Below, piece by piece: positions 24,906 to 33,223 of a stretch of 64,000 nt of DNA (positions are counted from its first letter, which is position 1; the number at the start of each line of letters is the position of its first letter). The stretch is from Paenibacillus sp. FSL W8-0426 (GTDB lineage Bacteria > Bacillota > Bacilli > Paenibacillales > Paenibacillaceae), in NCBI RefSeq assembly GCF_037969725.1, contig NZ_CP150203.1, positions 2,434,001-2,498,000 on the forward strand, read 5' to 3'. The position numbers were made by a program, and so were the translations under genes. Below the pieces are notes generated by a model. The model had not been told where the DNA came from and made no database searches. It was given only the letters and a program-made list of their open reading frames with translations.

Positions 24906-25651
24906 ATGTTGAACTATACGAATACAACGAAAGAGTTAACGGAAAGCGGGATCGACACCGCTATTATTTCTGTAGGTGCTACCGAACAATGCACCTGGAC
25001 AATTTGATTGCCGAAAAATACGCTGAAGCGTACGGGAAAGTATTGAATGCTTATGTTCTTCCGACAATCCCCTTTAATACATCCGAGGAGCATGCCAATT
25101 ATAAAGGTACAGTTACCATCAGCCCTAACTTGATCTCTTCGATGATTGAAGAAATGATGGTTTGTTTGATGCGGCAGGGATTCACCAAGTTTGTCATTTG
25201 CTCTGGTCATGGCGGGGCTTATTGGGAAGGCGCTTTCATCAAACACATGAATTATAAATACCCGGATATGATCGTCATTCATCCTCATCATAATCATGAT
25301 GCCTGGCACAGTGCCATTCAAGCAGCAGAATTGGAAGGGCTGGATGAGATGCATGGAGGTTTGCTGTCGGTATGTACGGCAATGTGGCTATGCCCGGATA
25401 AGGTGAAGCTTTCATCCATGGGGTCCCATATCCCTGATGAACATAAAAAGTTTGCTGACTTTATGGGATGGGATAAGCTCACATCGGATGGTTGTTGGGG
25501 CAGCTTTCAACCCGGGATATACACTGCCGAGCAGTTGGCTTGTAAAGGAGAACTATTCTGGACTACATTTATACAGCGGAAAGCGGAAGGGCTTAAAGCG
25601 GTATTGGAAGACGCATATCGTCGAAAAGTTGAAACAGGTACTCAAACGTAA
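24906..25651 (+). pseudogene. Creatininase-family amidohydrolase with a small internal deletion
   Basis: ATG 24906 begins a frame that ends after SVGATEQCTWTI. The second frame, from about 24990, gives HLDNLIAEKYAEAYGKVLNA, GHGGAYWEGAF and DEMHGGLLSVCTAMW to 25651. In intact creatininase-like proteins the first metal loop reads GATEQ-x-GPHLP-x-x-x-D; here the codons for GPHLP are missing and the frame is shifted, so a short out-of-frame deletion removed metal ligands. It may be a natural null allele. The family hydrolyses creatinine or cyclic amides or acts in cofactor synthesis. Confidence 0.75.
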
Positions 25652-25721
25652 ACGGGCATCACTATAAAACATAGCTTTTATATCATTTTGGAATCAAGGA
25701 AAAAAGAGTGGGGGTTAAATC

Positions 25722-26258
25722 ATGATCTATGTAGTGCGGCATGGCCAAACGGACCTGAACAAACAAGGCAGACTTCAAGGACGACAAGGGTTGCCTCTAA
25801 ATGATGCAGGAATGAAGCAGGCGGAATGGCTGCGGGAGCATTTAAGCCGTGTTACTTTTGACTATGTATTTTCTTCTCCACAGGATCGGGCGATTCAGAC
25901 TGCAGAGATCATTACAGGCCAGAAGGCAGTCACGGATTCCAGGCTGGACGTGTTCGATTTGGGTGAGGCGGATCTATTGTTAAAGAAAGAAGTCAAGTTG
26001 GCGGGTGTAATGCCAGATCCCCGTTTTTATCAAGGGGTGGAAGAACTGAATCACTTTGTGAACAGAGTATTTGGATTCATGAAAGAGCTCGAACTTCAAC
26101 GTGATACCAAGGAAGCCAATATTTTGATATCCGGTCATCGCTGCACAACAGGCTGCATGGGCGCTTATTTCATGGGCATACCGGAAGACGGTAACTTGCT
26201 TCAATATTCATCTGGCAATGGGGATTACAAGACGTATACATTTAAATCGGGAGTGTAA
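25722..26258 (+). CDS. Histidine phosphatase superfamily protein
   Basis: The 178-residue protein begins MIYVVRHGQTDLNKQGRLQG, with the RHGQT phosphohistidine motif at residues 6-10, then FSSPQDRAIQTAEII and a second catalytic His in LISGHRCTTG (about residue 140). It is a phosphoglycerate-mutase-like phosphatase of small size. Substrate unknown. ATG 25722 follows GTGGGGGTTAAATC. It is in line with, but not coupled to, the creatininase remnant. Confidence 0.85.
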   Translation: MIYVVRHGQTDLNKQGRLQGRQGLPLNDAGMKQAEWLREHLSRVTFDYVFSSPQDRAIQTAEIITGQKAVTDSRLDVFDLGEADLLLKKEVKLAGVMPDPRFYQGVEELNHFVNRVFGFMKELELQRDTKEANILISGHRCTTGCMGAYFMGIPEDGNLLQYSSGNGDYKTYTFKSGV

Positions 26259-26319
26259 GCCCGATAGATGTTCTGAAATGGTAGATTTCCCAAAAGAAAT
26301 AGATCCTGTGAGGTGAAAA

Positions 26320-26568
26320 ATGTTATATCATTTCGGCGAGGAGCCAGATATTGAACAATTTGTCCCACGAGAGAAACAAAACCGTAAGGATTTTCCGGCC
26401 GTCGTATGGGCAATTGATCAAATGAATGAGCATTCCTATTTCTTCCCACGAAATTGTCCAAGAATTGTACTTAAACGAACTCCCGAAATCTCAGAAGAAC
26501 ATCGGAAAATGTTTTTCGGAATGTCGCAGGCGAACAAGATCATTGCTATAGAGAGCCCCAGCTTATGA
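26320..26568 (+). CDS. DUF6886-like protein, C-terminally short
   Basis: The 82 residues (MLYHFGEEPDIEQFVPREKQ ... PAVVWAIDQMNEHSYFFPRN ... CPRIVL) match my memory of the start of a conserved Firmicute family of about 165 residues of unknown function (DUF6886). The frame stops at 26568, at a point where the family normally continues with an ESxWY-type segment, so about half is missing. A terminator-like stem overlaps the stop. It is probably truncated; it may not be functional. ATG 26320 follows GTGAGGTGAAAA. Confidence 0.5.
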   Translation: MLYHFGEEPDIEQFVPREKQNRKDFPAVVWAIDQMNEHSYFFPRNCPRIVLKRTPEISEEHRKMFFGMSQANKIIAIESPSL

Positions 26569-26600
26569 TGGAAAATCACTTCTAGAACTGGGGTATTTTT
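26556..26600 (+). terminator. Weak terminator-like hairpin
   Basis: CCCCAG (26556-26561) pairs with CTGGGG (26588-26593) across a 26-base loop, followed by TATTTTT. It overlaps the end of the DUF6886-like frame. Confidence 0.4.
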
Positions 26601-26617
26601 AGTCAGGAGGAATTCAA

Positions 26618-27439
26618 ATGCGGACACACTTTGGCAAATACGATATACCGCCAACGCTTCAGAAGCTGATTCAATTACAGGAAAGTCTCCAAGACGCTGA
26701 ACAATTTTTTACGGGATTTCATTTTTATCTAAGTTTAAACGGGTTCAGGTATTTCAACACGCCTTGCGATGTTATTGAGTTTGGAAATATCGGCGCCGAT
26801 GGCATACATTACGGTTTTCTTACGGATTACGGGACAGTAACGGACCTTGAAGCAGCCCCGATCGTTTGTGTCAGTCCGATGAATTTTGATCGTCCGTCCC
26901 GCGTTGTAGCCAACAATTTATCGGAGTTTCTGAACGTTAATCTGAATGACGGAGCATTGTTTTACAATGATTTTGAGAGCGAAGAAAGTTATTTGCTTCA
27001 GAAGCGGCAGTGGGCCGAACAAGCGTTGAACTCTCCATATCAGCCTACAGATATTGAAAGGATTACTCGGGAAAGAATTACAATATGGACAGTAAACAAT
27101 GTACCAACCCCTGCCATTGATAACCCTTATACATATGTTCAGAATGTAAGTCTGGTTCGTCAGAATGAGATTACTCTTCAGACACAGGACGGATTAGGCG
27201 TGAAATTTCCTTTTGCTGAAGGAGAAGAACATCTACCATATCGAATCCACGATGTTACGGATCTTGATATGGGTTGGCTTGAGGATTATTTAAATTCAGC
27301 TCCCGTAACGTCACGACTTGCATTGATTAGAGATATTCAAAAGAATCACGATATCCGTGACCAAAAAGATCTCCAAGCCATCATTATCCCGGCATTGCAT
27401 CTGATGAGTCTTGACGATGAGGCTGTTCGAATCATGTAA
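26618..27439 (+). CDS. Hypothetical protein, possible SUKH-like fold
   Basis: The 273-residue product contains DVIEFGNIGADGIHYGFLTD and EAAPIVCVSPMNFDR followed by LSEFLNVNL, a pattern reminiscent of SMI1/KNR4 (SUKH) proteins, which include toxin-immunity proteins. The second half (EHLPYRIHDVTDLDMGWLED) is not recognised. No signal or membrane helix. ATG 26618 follows AGGAGGAATTCAA. No toxin gene is adjacent, so an immunity role is not supported by context. Confidence 0.5.
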   Translation: MRTHFGKYDIPPTLQKLIQLQESLQDAEQFFTGFHFYLSLNGFRYFNTPCDVIEFGNIGADGIHYGFLTDYGTVTDLEAAPIVCVSPMNFDRPSRVVANNLSEFLNVNLNDGALFYNDFESEESYLLQKRQWAEQALNSPYQPTDIERITRERITIWTVNNVPTPAIDNPYTYVQNVSLVRQNEITLQTQDGLGVKFPFAEGEEHLPYRIHDVTDLDMGWLEDYLNSAPVTSRLALIRDIQKNHDIRDQKDLQAIIIPALHLMSLDDEAVRIM

Positions 27440-27535
27440 GAGAATTAAGAATAAAAGATCAAGGGCTCTTCCTGATTGTGCGACATGACAAACAGCCTCT
27501 GACGATAAAGTTAGGGGCCGTCTGTTCATACAGGT

Positions 27536-28465
27536 TTATTTTTTGCTTTTCGTTAGGCGAAAAGAATGACTTCTGTCAAAACTGGAGGAGCCATTTTTTT
27601 TGCGCCTGTTCTTAACAAGGATCGATTTTCGTTTCGTGGATCGCTTTGCATGACGTGGCTTTACATGTATACCGGGTGCTCGGAGCGGTTTGTGGATAAG
27701 CGGCATTGTTGCTGTTTTCGCTGCGGCAAGCTGGCCGAAATGGATCAAACGAACGCCGTACTTTGCAAGCGCTTGATGAATGCTCCGACTGCGGAAGACG
27801 TTTAATTCAAGTTCCCGCCCTTGGGTGTAATTGGATATCTTTCGTGTGGTATCATCGACATAACCGGGATGGCACATGATTTCGGTTGAACCTTTGGGCA
27901 GATGGGCAATGGCTCGGATTAAGCGTTTCAAGCTATCTTGTTTGTCGTAGGTGTCAAGTAAAATATAATCTGTTGTCAAAGGCACAGGAGTGGCGGAAAC
28001 GGCAGAGAGCCGGGATTTGCGCATCGGCACTTGATGGCGTAGGGCAAACGTTGACATCGCTCGATGCACGGCATGATCATGCAAATGCAGATGATGGTGG
28101 GAATCGAGGTGGGTCGGTTTCAAACCGGCGGTAACGAACCGTTCCCATTGGGCGGCAAGCTCCAATTCGATCTCGCATTCGTTCCACGATGACATCGTGT
28201 GTATACCGTTGAATGTCCCATCTGGCTTTACAAGCGAAGGCACATGCTGTGGATCGGAAATCGGTTTTCCATACGTCAGATTAAAATGCAGGCCGACCCC
28301 AAGCTCCGGTAACGTATTAGCCCTGTTCACTGCATCCGGGAAGCCAGGCATGTTGACCATTAACGTTGCGCTGGAAAGCGATCCTGCCCGGTGTGCCTCT
28401 TCGATCCCCCGGTTTGTGCCTTCCGACAGGCCGAAATCGTCTGCATTAATAATAAGCCATCTCAT
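27536..28465 (-). CDS. ChbG/HpnK-family carbohydrate deacetylase (YdjC-like)
   Basis: The 309-residue protein begins MRWLIINADDFGLSEGTNRG with the metal-binding Asp pair of YdjC-type deacetylases, then LGVGLHFNLTYGKP and THLDSHHHLHLHDHA with the His ligands. The family removes an acetyl group from N,N'-diacetylchitobiose or related sugars. ATG 28465 has GGGAGG 10 bases upstream. The last 55 residues are strongly basic (KPRHAKRSTKRKSILVKNRR), an unusual tail that could bind nucleic acid or the cell wall. The gene lies opposite and divergent to the GNAT at 28587. Confidence 0.83.
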   Translation of the reverse strand: MRWLIINADDFGLSEGTNRGIEEAHRAGSLSSATLMVNMPGFPDAVNRANTLPELGVGLHFNLTYGKPISDPQHVPSLVKPDGTFNGIHTMSSWNECEIELELAAQWERFVTAGLKPTHLDSHHHLHLHDHAVHRAMSTFALRHQVPMRKSRLSAVSATPVPLTTDYILLDTYDKQDSLKRLIRAIAHLPKGSTEIMCHPGYVDDTTRKISNYTQGRELELNVFRSRSIHQALAKYGVRLIHFGQLAAAKTATMPLIHKPLRAPGIHVKPRHAKRSTKRKSILVKNRRKKNGSSSFDRSHSFRLTKSKK

Positions 28466-28586
28466 TGGCGGCCAACCTCCCAAGGGGTTCGTTTTCCTCC
28501 TATATAGATATTTGAAGAAGCGTCCATTGGAAATGGACAGATGCCGATTATGGAATAACCAATCCCATGCAGGAGGTGCAGTAACA

Positions 28587-29327
28587 TTGATGACGCCTCA
28601 AGAAATGTTGCACATCGTGCAATCACAGCTTGCTGTCGATCTTCATTGCAGCATTGACGATTTGAATGGGGACAAGGACCACATTATTTATGTGGACGCC
28701 CAGGAAAACCCGGGACGCAGGCCGTTTCGGCGAAATGCACGATATTTTGAGATACTGTCAATGGGACAAACGATTATCGTTTCGGCAACGCCGGAGCGCT
28801 TGAACATAGCAAAAGCGTATATGGAAGGCAAAACGCGGGATTATATTTTTTCATCGCCTTTTATCAGAGGGTTGTATTTGCATTTTCTTCCCGATCTGAA
28901 TTCGCTGCAGCGTTTGTCACCCCCGGATTCATTTACATACGAAGTGCTTGGAATGGATGAAGTTTGCGATTTGGCTGGGATGACAGCATTCGATAACGCC
29001 GTCATCCATGACCCGACTTGCCCTTATCAAACGGTATTGGCTGTGTTAGCCAAGCATAACGGCTCCATTGTTGGTATAGCGGGAGCAAGCAATTCAGGAG
29101 AAAAAATGTGGCAGCTCGGCATCGATGTGCTTCCGGGGTACCGCCGCAATGGGCTTGCTGCCTACCTGGTCAACCGTTTGACGTTCGAGGTGTTAGAACG
29201 GGGATGCGTCCCGACATACGATGTCATTGCGAGCAATATCGCTTCACAGCGAGTGGGTGTCCGGGCAGGTTATGTTCCCGCATATGTTACCGATTGGAGA
29301 TGCGATTTTACGGCGTACGAAGCTTGA
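28587..29327 (+). CDS. GNAT N-acetyltransferase (long, two-part)
   Basis: The 246-residue protein has an N-terminal non-canonical part with QENPGRRPFRRNARYFEILS and RGLYLHFLPDLNSLQ. A GNAT domain follows in its last 100 residues (MWQLGIDVLPGYRRNGLAAY contains the acetyl-CoA loop; YDVIASNIASQRVGVRAGY the last helix). It belongs to the type whose N-terminal half is a degenerate GNAT repeat. TTG 28587 is 10 bases after AGGAGG; ATG 28590 is also possible. The in-frame extension to 28197 is antisense to the deacetylase and is not coding. Confidence 0.75.
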   Translation: MMTPQEMLHIVQSQLAVDLHCSIDDLNGDKDHIIYVDAQENPGRRPFRRNARYFEILSMGQTIIVSATPERLNIAKAYMEGKTRDYIFSSPFIRGLYLHFLPDLNSLQRLSPPDSFTYEVLGMDEVCDLAGMTAFDNAVIHDPTCPYQTVLAVLAKHNGSIVGIAGASNSGEKMWQLGIDVLPGYRRNGLAAYLVNRLTFEVLERGCVPTYDVIASNIASQRVGVRAGYVPAYVTDWRCDFTAYEA

Positions 29328-29423
29328 GTAAGAGGGCTTACGCCGCCGAAAACAGGGATGTATAATCATGGAAGACGGCTTTGACAATCCAGCCCTATAA
29401 CGGGCCATTAAGGAGGAATTCCT

Positions 29424-29771
29424 ATGTCTCCCATTCATAATGAGATCGGTGCAGTGTTTATTCCGGTGAAGGATTTGCAGCATTCGCGTGACTGGTATTG
29501 CGATATTTTGGGATTGCAGGCAGACGGGGAAATACTGCATGGACATTTGTACATGCTGCCGATGAAAGGACCTGTCCTTATTTTGGATAGCAAAATTTAT
29601 ACGGAGGATCGCGTGTTCAAGACGCCTGCATTTCATTTTAATACCAGTGACATTCAAGCGGCATATGATTATCTCGTTGCCAAGAAGGTTAACATTATGC
29701 CGCGGATGGAACCAAATTGGTTGAACTTTGAAGACCCGGATGGGAATCTCTTAATGGTGTGTGAATGTTAA
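29424..29771 (+). CDS. VOC-family protein
   Basis: The 115-residue protein reads GAVFIPVKDLQHSRDWYCDI at the start and EPNWLNFEDPDGNLLMVCEC at the end, the two beta-alpha-beta-beta halves of a glyoxalase/bleomycin-resistance-type protein. ATG 29424 follows AAGGAGGAATTCCT. The DinB gene follows after 36 bases. Small dimeric enzyme or binding protein; substrate unknown. Confidence 0.85.
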   Translation: MSPIHNEIGAVFIPVKDLQHSRDWYCDILGLQADGEILHGHLYMLPMKGPVLILDSKIYTEDRVFKTPAFHFNTSDIQAAYDYLVAKKVNIMPRMEPNWLNFEDPDGNLLMVCEC

Positions 29772-29807
29772 TGAGAGGATTTAAATCGGAGTGAGGAGGA
29801 TTTCAGG

Positions 29808-30377
29808 ATGTTGCACGACTTGCAAGGTGAAGCCGGGATGACGCCGGTAGTGGGCATGTTGTATTCCGCTGTCAAGGAAAATAGCGACCGGTTGCGATCT
29901 ATCACGGAAGGCATGTCCCAGGAAGAAATCGATTATAGAGGACTCGATGGTCATTATAATAGTGCAGCTCAGTTAATCAAACACATTATGGTTGTAGATT
30001 TGAACTGGGTTTACCGGGTAAAAGGAGAACCGCTTCCGTCCTCCCTTCAAAAGCAACATGGTCCTATGATCGACGAAAATAACAGGCTTCCGATGGTTAC
30101 GGGAGTAGCTTTGGAGGTCCTCTTGGCACAATATGCCGAAGTCATGCTTTGGTTAAAAGAAACATGTGAGAAGCTGGTGGATGCCGATTTAGACAGGGTT
30201 GTCACGTTTGGGCATGAGAACGAAAAACAGGCGACGATCCGCTGGGGCCTGTGGCATATGGCAGATCATAACCGGTATCATCAGGCGCACATCAACCAAC
30301 TTCGGAAATGGTATAAACAATGCAAAGAAGGAGTCTACAATGAGTTTGATTCACATCGTTCCAGTCACCAAAGATAA
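29808..30377 (+). CDS. DinB-family protein
   Basis: The 189-residue protein has helix 1 with MLYSAVKENSDRLRSITEGM, the QLIKHIMVVDLNWVYR segment (first His) and RWGLWHMADHNRYHQAHINQ (clustered His residues) at the end. This is the YfiT/DinB metal-binding bundle. It precedes and overlaps by 38 bases the next GNAT gene at 30340, implying translational coupling. ATG 29808 follows GTGAGGAGGATTTCAGG. Confidence 0.82.
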   Translation: MLHDLQGEAGMTPVVGMLYSAVKENSDRLRSITEGMSQEEIDYRGLDGHYNSAAQLIKHIMVVDLNWVYRVKGEPLPSSLQKQHGPMIDENNRLPMVTGVALEVLLAQYAEVMLWLKETCEKLVDADLDRVVTFGHENEKQATIRWGLWHMADHNRYHQAHINQLRKWYKQCKEGVYNEFDSHRSSHQR

Positions 30378-30813
30378 TTGGGAAGAGGCCATGAACATCT
30401 CTGTTTATGAAAACCAAAAAGAGTTTGTGCCATCGATTGTGGAATCATTGGCATTTGCCTATATCAAACCTTGGGATGAAGCTTTTGATCCGTATACGTT
30501 ATTTTGCGAAGGCCAGATGGTCGGTTTCTATTACCTCTCTTACACGCCAGAGAGCAGGGATAATTATTGGATTGGCGGGTTTCAATTGGATCAGCGTCAT
30601 CAAGGCAAAGGTTTGGGAAAAATAGCATTAAATGAAATGATTAGATTTATTAAAGAAACGCATCCCAAATGCGAGTTGATTTCATTGACCGTTGAAAAGA
30701 AAAATGAACACGCCAGGCGACTTTATGAAAGGGCAGGCTTCGTAAGCCAACAAAAGGAAAACGAATTCGGTGAGATCATTTACCAATTGTCATTGAAGGA
30801 GAGTACCTTTTGA
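30340..30813 (+). CDS. GNAT N-acetyltransferase, BltD-like
   Basis: The 157-residue protein (MSLIHIVPVTKDNWEEAMNI ... QLDQRHQGKGLGKIALNEM ... RRLYERAGFVSQQ) belongs to the same polyamine-acetyltransferase-like group as the gene at 10494. ATG 30340 follows AAGAAGGAGTCTACA within the end of the DinB gene. It overlaps the next gene's TTG start by 4 bases, so the three genes 29808-31049 are coupled. Confidence 0.82.
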   Translation: MSLIHIVPVTKDNWEEAMNISVYENQKEFVPSIVESLAFAYIKPWDEAFDPYTLFCEGQMVGFYYLSYTPESRDNYWIGGFQLDQRHQGKGLGKIALNEMIRFIKETHPKCELISLTVEKKNEHARRLYERAGFVSQQKENEFGEIIYQLSLKESTF

Positions 30814-31049
30814 AGAAATACATGGAGATCGGGTTTGGAAATCGCTGGTTCATTCGAACGGAATTCGAACACGAGGATGGAACGGAGAGCGAACAAAAAG
30901 GATTTACCGCTCCTTTTCGCTTAAAGTCCGTATATTTAAGGATATGGATCGGTACGAGCGTGTTGATCATAGATTCCAGAGAAGGCATTAAGCGTGCCCG
31001 CAAAAACCGGAAAGCGTTCAAGCTGATCTTGGGGTTTTACGGAATATAA
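30810..31049 (+). CDS. DUF3977-family protein
   Basis: The 79-residue product (MKKYMEIGFGNRWFIRTEFE ... APFRLKSVYLRIWIGTSVLI ... RKAFKLILGFYG) matches the small DUF3977 family of Firmicutes. TTG 30810 overlaps the GNAT stop by 4 bases and has AAGGAGAG upstream. Function unknown. Its tight coupling to GNAT and DinB genes suggests a common transcript. Confidence 0.7.
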   Translation: MKKYMEIGFGNRWFIRTEFEHEDGTESEQKGFTAPFRLKSVYLRIWIGTSVLIIDSREGIKRARKNRKAFKLILGFYGI

Positions 31050-31076
31050 AGCTGAATCTCCGGAAGGAGGGCGAGG

Positions 31077-31169
31077 TTGACAGGCAAAGAGAATGCTGCC
31101 GCAATCCACGTCTATGAAAGCTTGAAGTATATACCCGAAGAAGAGCAGGTGCTGCAAAAAACGCTGTAA
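31077..31169 (+). CDS. Putative 30-residue peptide
   Basis: TTG 31077 lies 6 bases after a clear GGAGG and encodes TGKENAAAIHVYESLKYIPE and EEQVLQKTL to TAA 31169. It is cytosolic, acidic and unrecognised. It could be a genuine small gene following DUF3977 or the tail of a deleted larger gene (its composition resembles a protein C-terminus). Only the ribosome site argues for the first. Confidence 0.3.
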   Translation: MTGKENAAAIHVYESLKYIPEEEQVLQKTL

Positions 31170-31231
31170 AGCTGAGGACACCAACGTGGAACGTGTTATT
31201 TATTTGAACTAAAGGAGCTTACTGCATTAGT

Positions 31232-32008
31232 ATGTATAAAATTGTTTTCTTTGATGTAGATGGAACGCTGCTAAGCGAAGTGGATCGAAGTCTGGCAGCG
31301 TCAACGAAAGAAGCGGTCACAGCATTAATCGACAATGGCATTGAAGTTGTCATCGCTACAGGCAGGCCCCACAATATGTGCCAACCATTTTTGGAGTTGG
31401 GCATAGATAACATCATTTCTGCGAACGGGGCCCTGATCAAATGTAAACATGAAACGATACATCAATCACTGCTTGCACCGGAAACGGTTCGTGAACTATC
31501 GGAGTTTGCCAAATTAAATGGCAGCGGCCTTTCCTATTTTACGGATTGTTTGGCCATGAACGGCATGGGCCGTCAAAATGAACGGGTGCAGGAAGCTTTA
31601 TTTGAAACGTTAGGGCTCACTCAGTATCCTGATGCTATGGGTTCTCTCGTAGACGAAGTATGCTGTATGTGTTTATATGCGGATGAGGATGAAGCGGGGA
31701 AGTACGTCGAGCATTTTCCGACCTTAAGGTTCGAACGTTTTCACGGCTACGTGTTGAATGTTTTGGAAGAAACGAAGGTTTGCAAATCAACGGCAATGCG
31801 AAAAGTACTGGAGCATTATCAAATTGATGCCTCAGAGTCCATTGCTTTTGGGGACGGTGGCAACGACATGGATATGCTGGCAGCTGCAGGATTGGGGATT
31901 GCAATGGGCAACGCGCATGATGCTTTGAAACAGCAGGCGGACTTTATCACTTTAAAGTCAAGTGAAGGCGGGATTGACTACGCATTACGCAAATTCGGCG
32001 TCATATAA
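31232..32008 (+). CDS. HAD-IIB hydrolase, Cof type
   Basis: The 258-residue protein starts MYKIVFFDVDGTLLSEVDRS with the HAD nucleophile motif DVDGT (residues 8-12), has VVIATGRPHNM (motif II), and FGDGGNDMDMLAAAGLGIAM (motif IV). It is a complete member of the Cof/YkrA-like sugar-phosphate phosphatase group, unlike the cut copy at position 1. ATG 31232 follows AAAGGAGCTTACTGCATTAGT. Confidence 0.88.
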   Translation: MYKIVFFDVDGTLLSEVDRSLAASTKEAVTALIDNGIEVVIATGRPHNMCQPFLELGIDNIISANGALIKCKHETIHQSLLAPETVRELSEFAKLNGSGLSYFTDCLAMNGMGRQNERVQEALFETLGLTQYPDAMGSLVDEVCCMCLYADEDEAGKYVEHFPTLRFERFHGYVLNVLEETKVCKSTAMRKVLEHYQIDASESIAFGDGGNDMDMLAAAGLGIAMGNAHDALKQQADFITLKSSEGGIDYALRKFGVI

Positions 32009-32126
32009 ACCATGTCGCGCTGAACCATGAGTGTCTCAAATACGCGAACAGAGAATAAAGATGATCGTGGGTTGGCTTAAACGTCCTCCTTACACTTTGA
32101 CCGTGGGAAGCGAGGGATCATTCATT

Positions 32127-32510
32127 ATGGTTGTGCAAGTCGCCTCATTCATCTTTTCGATCCTTATTGGGATCGTGATTTTGTTTCAATTGGCATTGGC
32201 TCTCGGTATGCCTTGGGGAGAGTGCGCCATGGGAGGCAAGTTTCCCGGAAAACTGCCGCCACCGATGCGCTTCGCAGCAGTCATACAAATGTTTGTCCTC
32301 GGCTTCATTGGCTCCATCGTACTTAGCAAGGCGGGATTATGGCTGCCGGAATGGTCTGATTTCTCGGAAACGGCTGTGTGGTTTGTTATCGCGTTTTGCA
32401 CCTTGTCAACGTTTCTGAACATCATCACAACCAGCGTATGGGAACGAAGGATATGGGCACCCGTAGCGATGCTGCTGCTTGTCACAAGCTTGATTGTAGC
32501 CGTTTTTTAA
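32127..32510 (+). CDS. Four-helix membrane protein, function unknown
   Basis: The 127-residue protein has four hydrophobic segments at about 3-24, 46-65, 78-96 and 106-125 and a conserved loop MPWGECAMGGKFPGKLPPPM after helix 1. I recognise this arrangement (WGE-x-AMGGKFPGK) from small conserved Firmicute membrane proteins without known function. ATG 32127 follows GCGAGGGATCATTC; an upstream in-frame start at 32031 has no ribosome site. Confidence 0.6.
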   Translation: MVVQVASFIFSILIGIVILFQLALALGMPWGECAMGGKFPGKLPPPMRFAAVIQMFVLGFIGSIVLSKAGLWLPEWSDFSETAVWFVIAFCTLSTFLNIITTSVWERRIWAPVAMLLLVTSLIVAVF

Positions 32511-32535
32511 TTCAATAAAATGATGCAGGAGGAGT

Positions 32536-33093
32536 ATGATGCAGGGGATCCAAGCTGCTTTTATCGACCGAGACGGCACGATCGGCGGGACAGGTCATTT
32601 TGTTCATCCCACGGAATTCAGCCTGTTTGATGGGGCCCAGGGTGCCATTAACATGCTGAAACAAGCTGGAATCAAAGTATTTGCGTTTACGAATCAGCAT
32701 CGGATTTCGCGCGGTCAAGCCAAGCTCGAGGAGTTTAGAACGCAATTCGAGCAGTATGGCTTCGACGATGCCTTCATCTGTCCTCACGGTGCTCAGGATC
32801 AGTGCGATTGCAAGAAACCGAAACCAAGCATGCTCAAGGAAGCGGCGGTTAAATATGGCCTTGATCTGTCAAAGTGCGTGGTGATCGGAGATGTCGGCGA
32901 TACGGATATGCTGGCAGCCCATGCGGTTGGCGCAATCAAGGTGTTGGTCAAAACGGGTTGGGGTGAATCATCGCTGTTGGAATACAGGCACCGATGGAAC
33001 GAGGTTGAACCGGATTATATTGCCGAAAACATTCATGACGCGGCAGCATGGATTCTCCGCAGCCTTCCAAGGAGAATTTCTCCCAATGGATAA
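32536..33093 (+). CDS. HAD-IIIA hydrolase (GmhB/histidinol-phosphatase-like)
   Basis: The 185-residue protein has AFIDRDGTIGGTG (nucleophile DRDGT), AFTNQHRISRGQAKLEEF (motif II), CDCKKPKPSMLKEAA (metal/cysteine loop and motif III Lys) and VVIGDVGDTDMLAAHA (motif IV). This layout is that of histidinol-phosphate phosphatase or heptose-bisphosphate phosphatase-type HADs. With no his or heptose genes nearby its substrate is unknown. ATG 32536 follows AGGAGGAGT. Confidence 0.85.
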   Translation: MMQGIQAAFIDRDGTIGGTGHFVHPTEFSLFDGAQGAINMLKQAGIKVFAFTNQHRISRGQAKLEEFRTQFEQYGFDDAFICPHGAQDQCDCKKPKPSMLKEAAVKYGLDLSKCVVIGDVGDTDMLAAHAVGAIKVLVKTGWGESSLLEYRHRWNEVEPDYIAENIHDAAAWILRSLPRRISPNG

Positions 33094-33223
33094 ATGGTCT
33101 GGAGATTTTAACAATATGGGGGAATCAAGGGATGAAGGACATCGATTTCTCGAATTATTTTTGGCAAGATGATGAGATTCGCTTGAGAAGCAGAGGCACA
33201 GCAGGCGTGAGGGGAAGAAGAAC

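Noticed and set aside
26618..27439. Immunity protein of a toxin system
   Set aside because: The SUKH-like pattern suggested this, but no polymorphic toxin or secretion gene lies beside it.
28197..28586. N-terminal extension of the GNAT at 28587
   Set aside because: The 130 codons are antisense to the deacetylase start, lack a ribosome site, and lack GNAT-like content.
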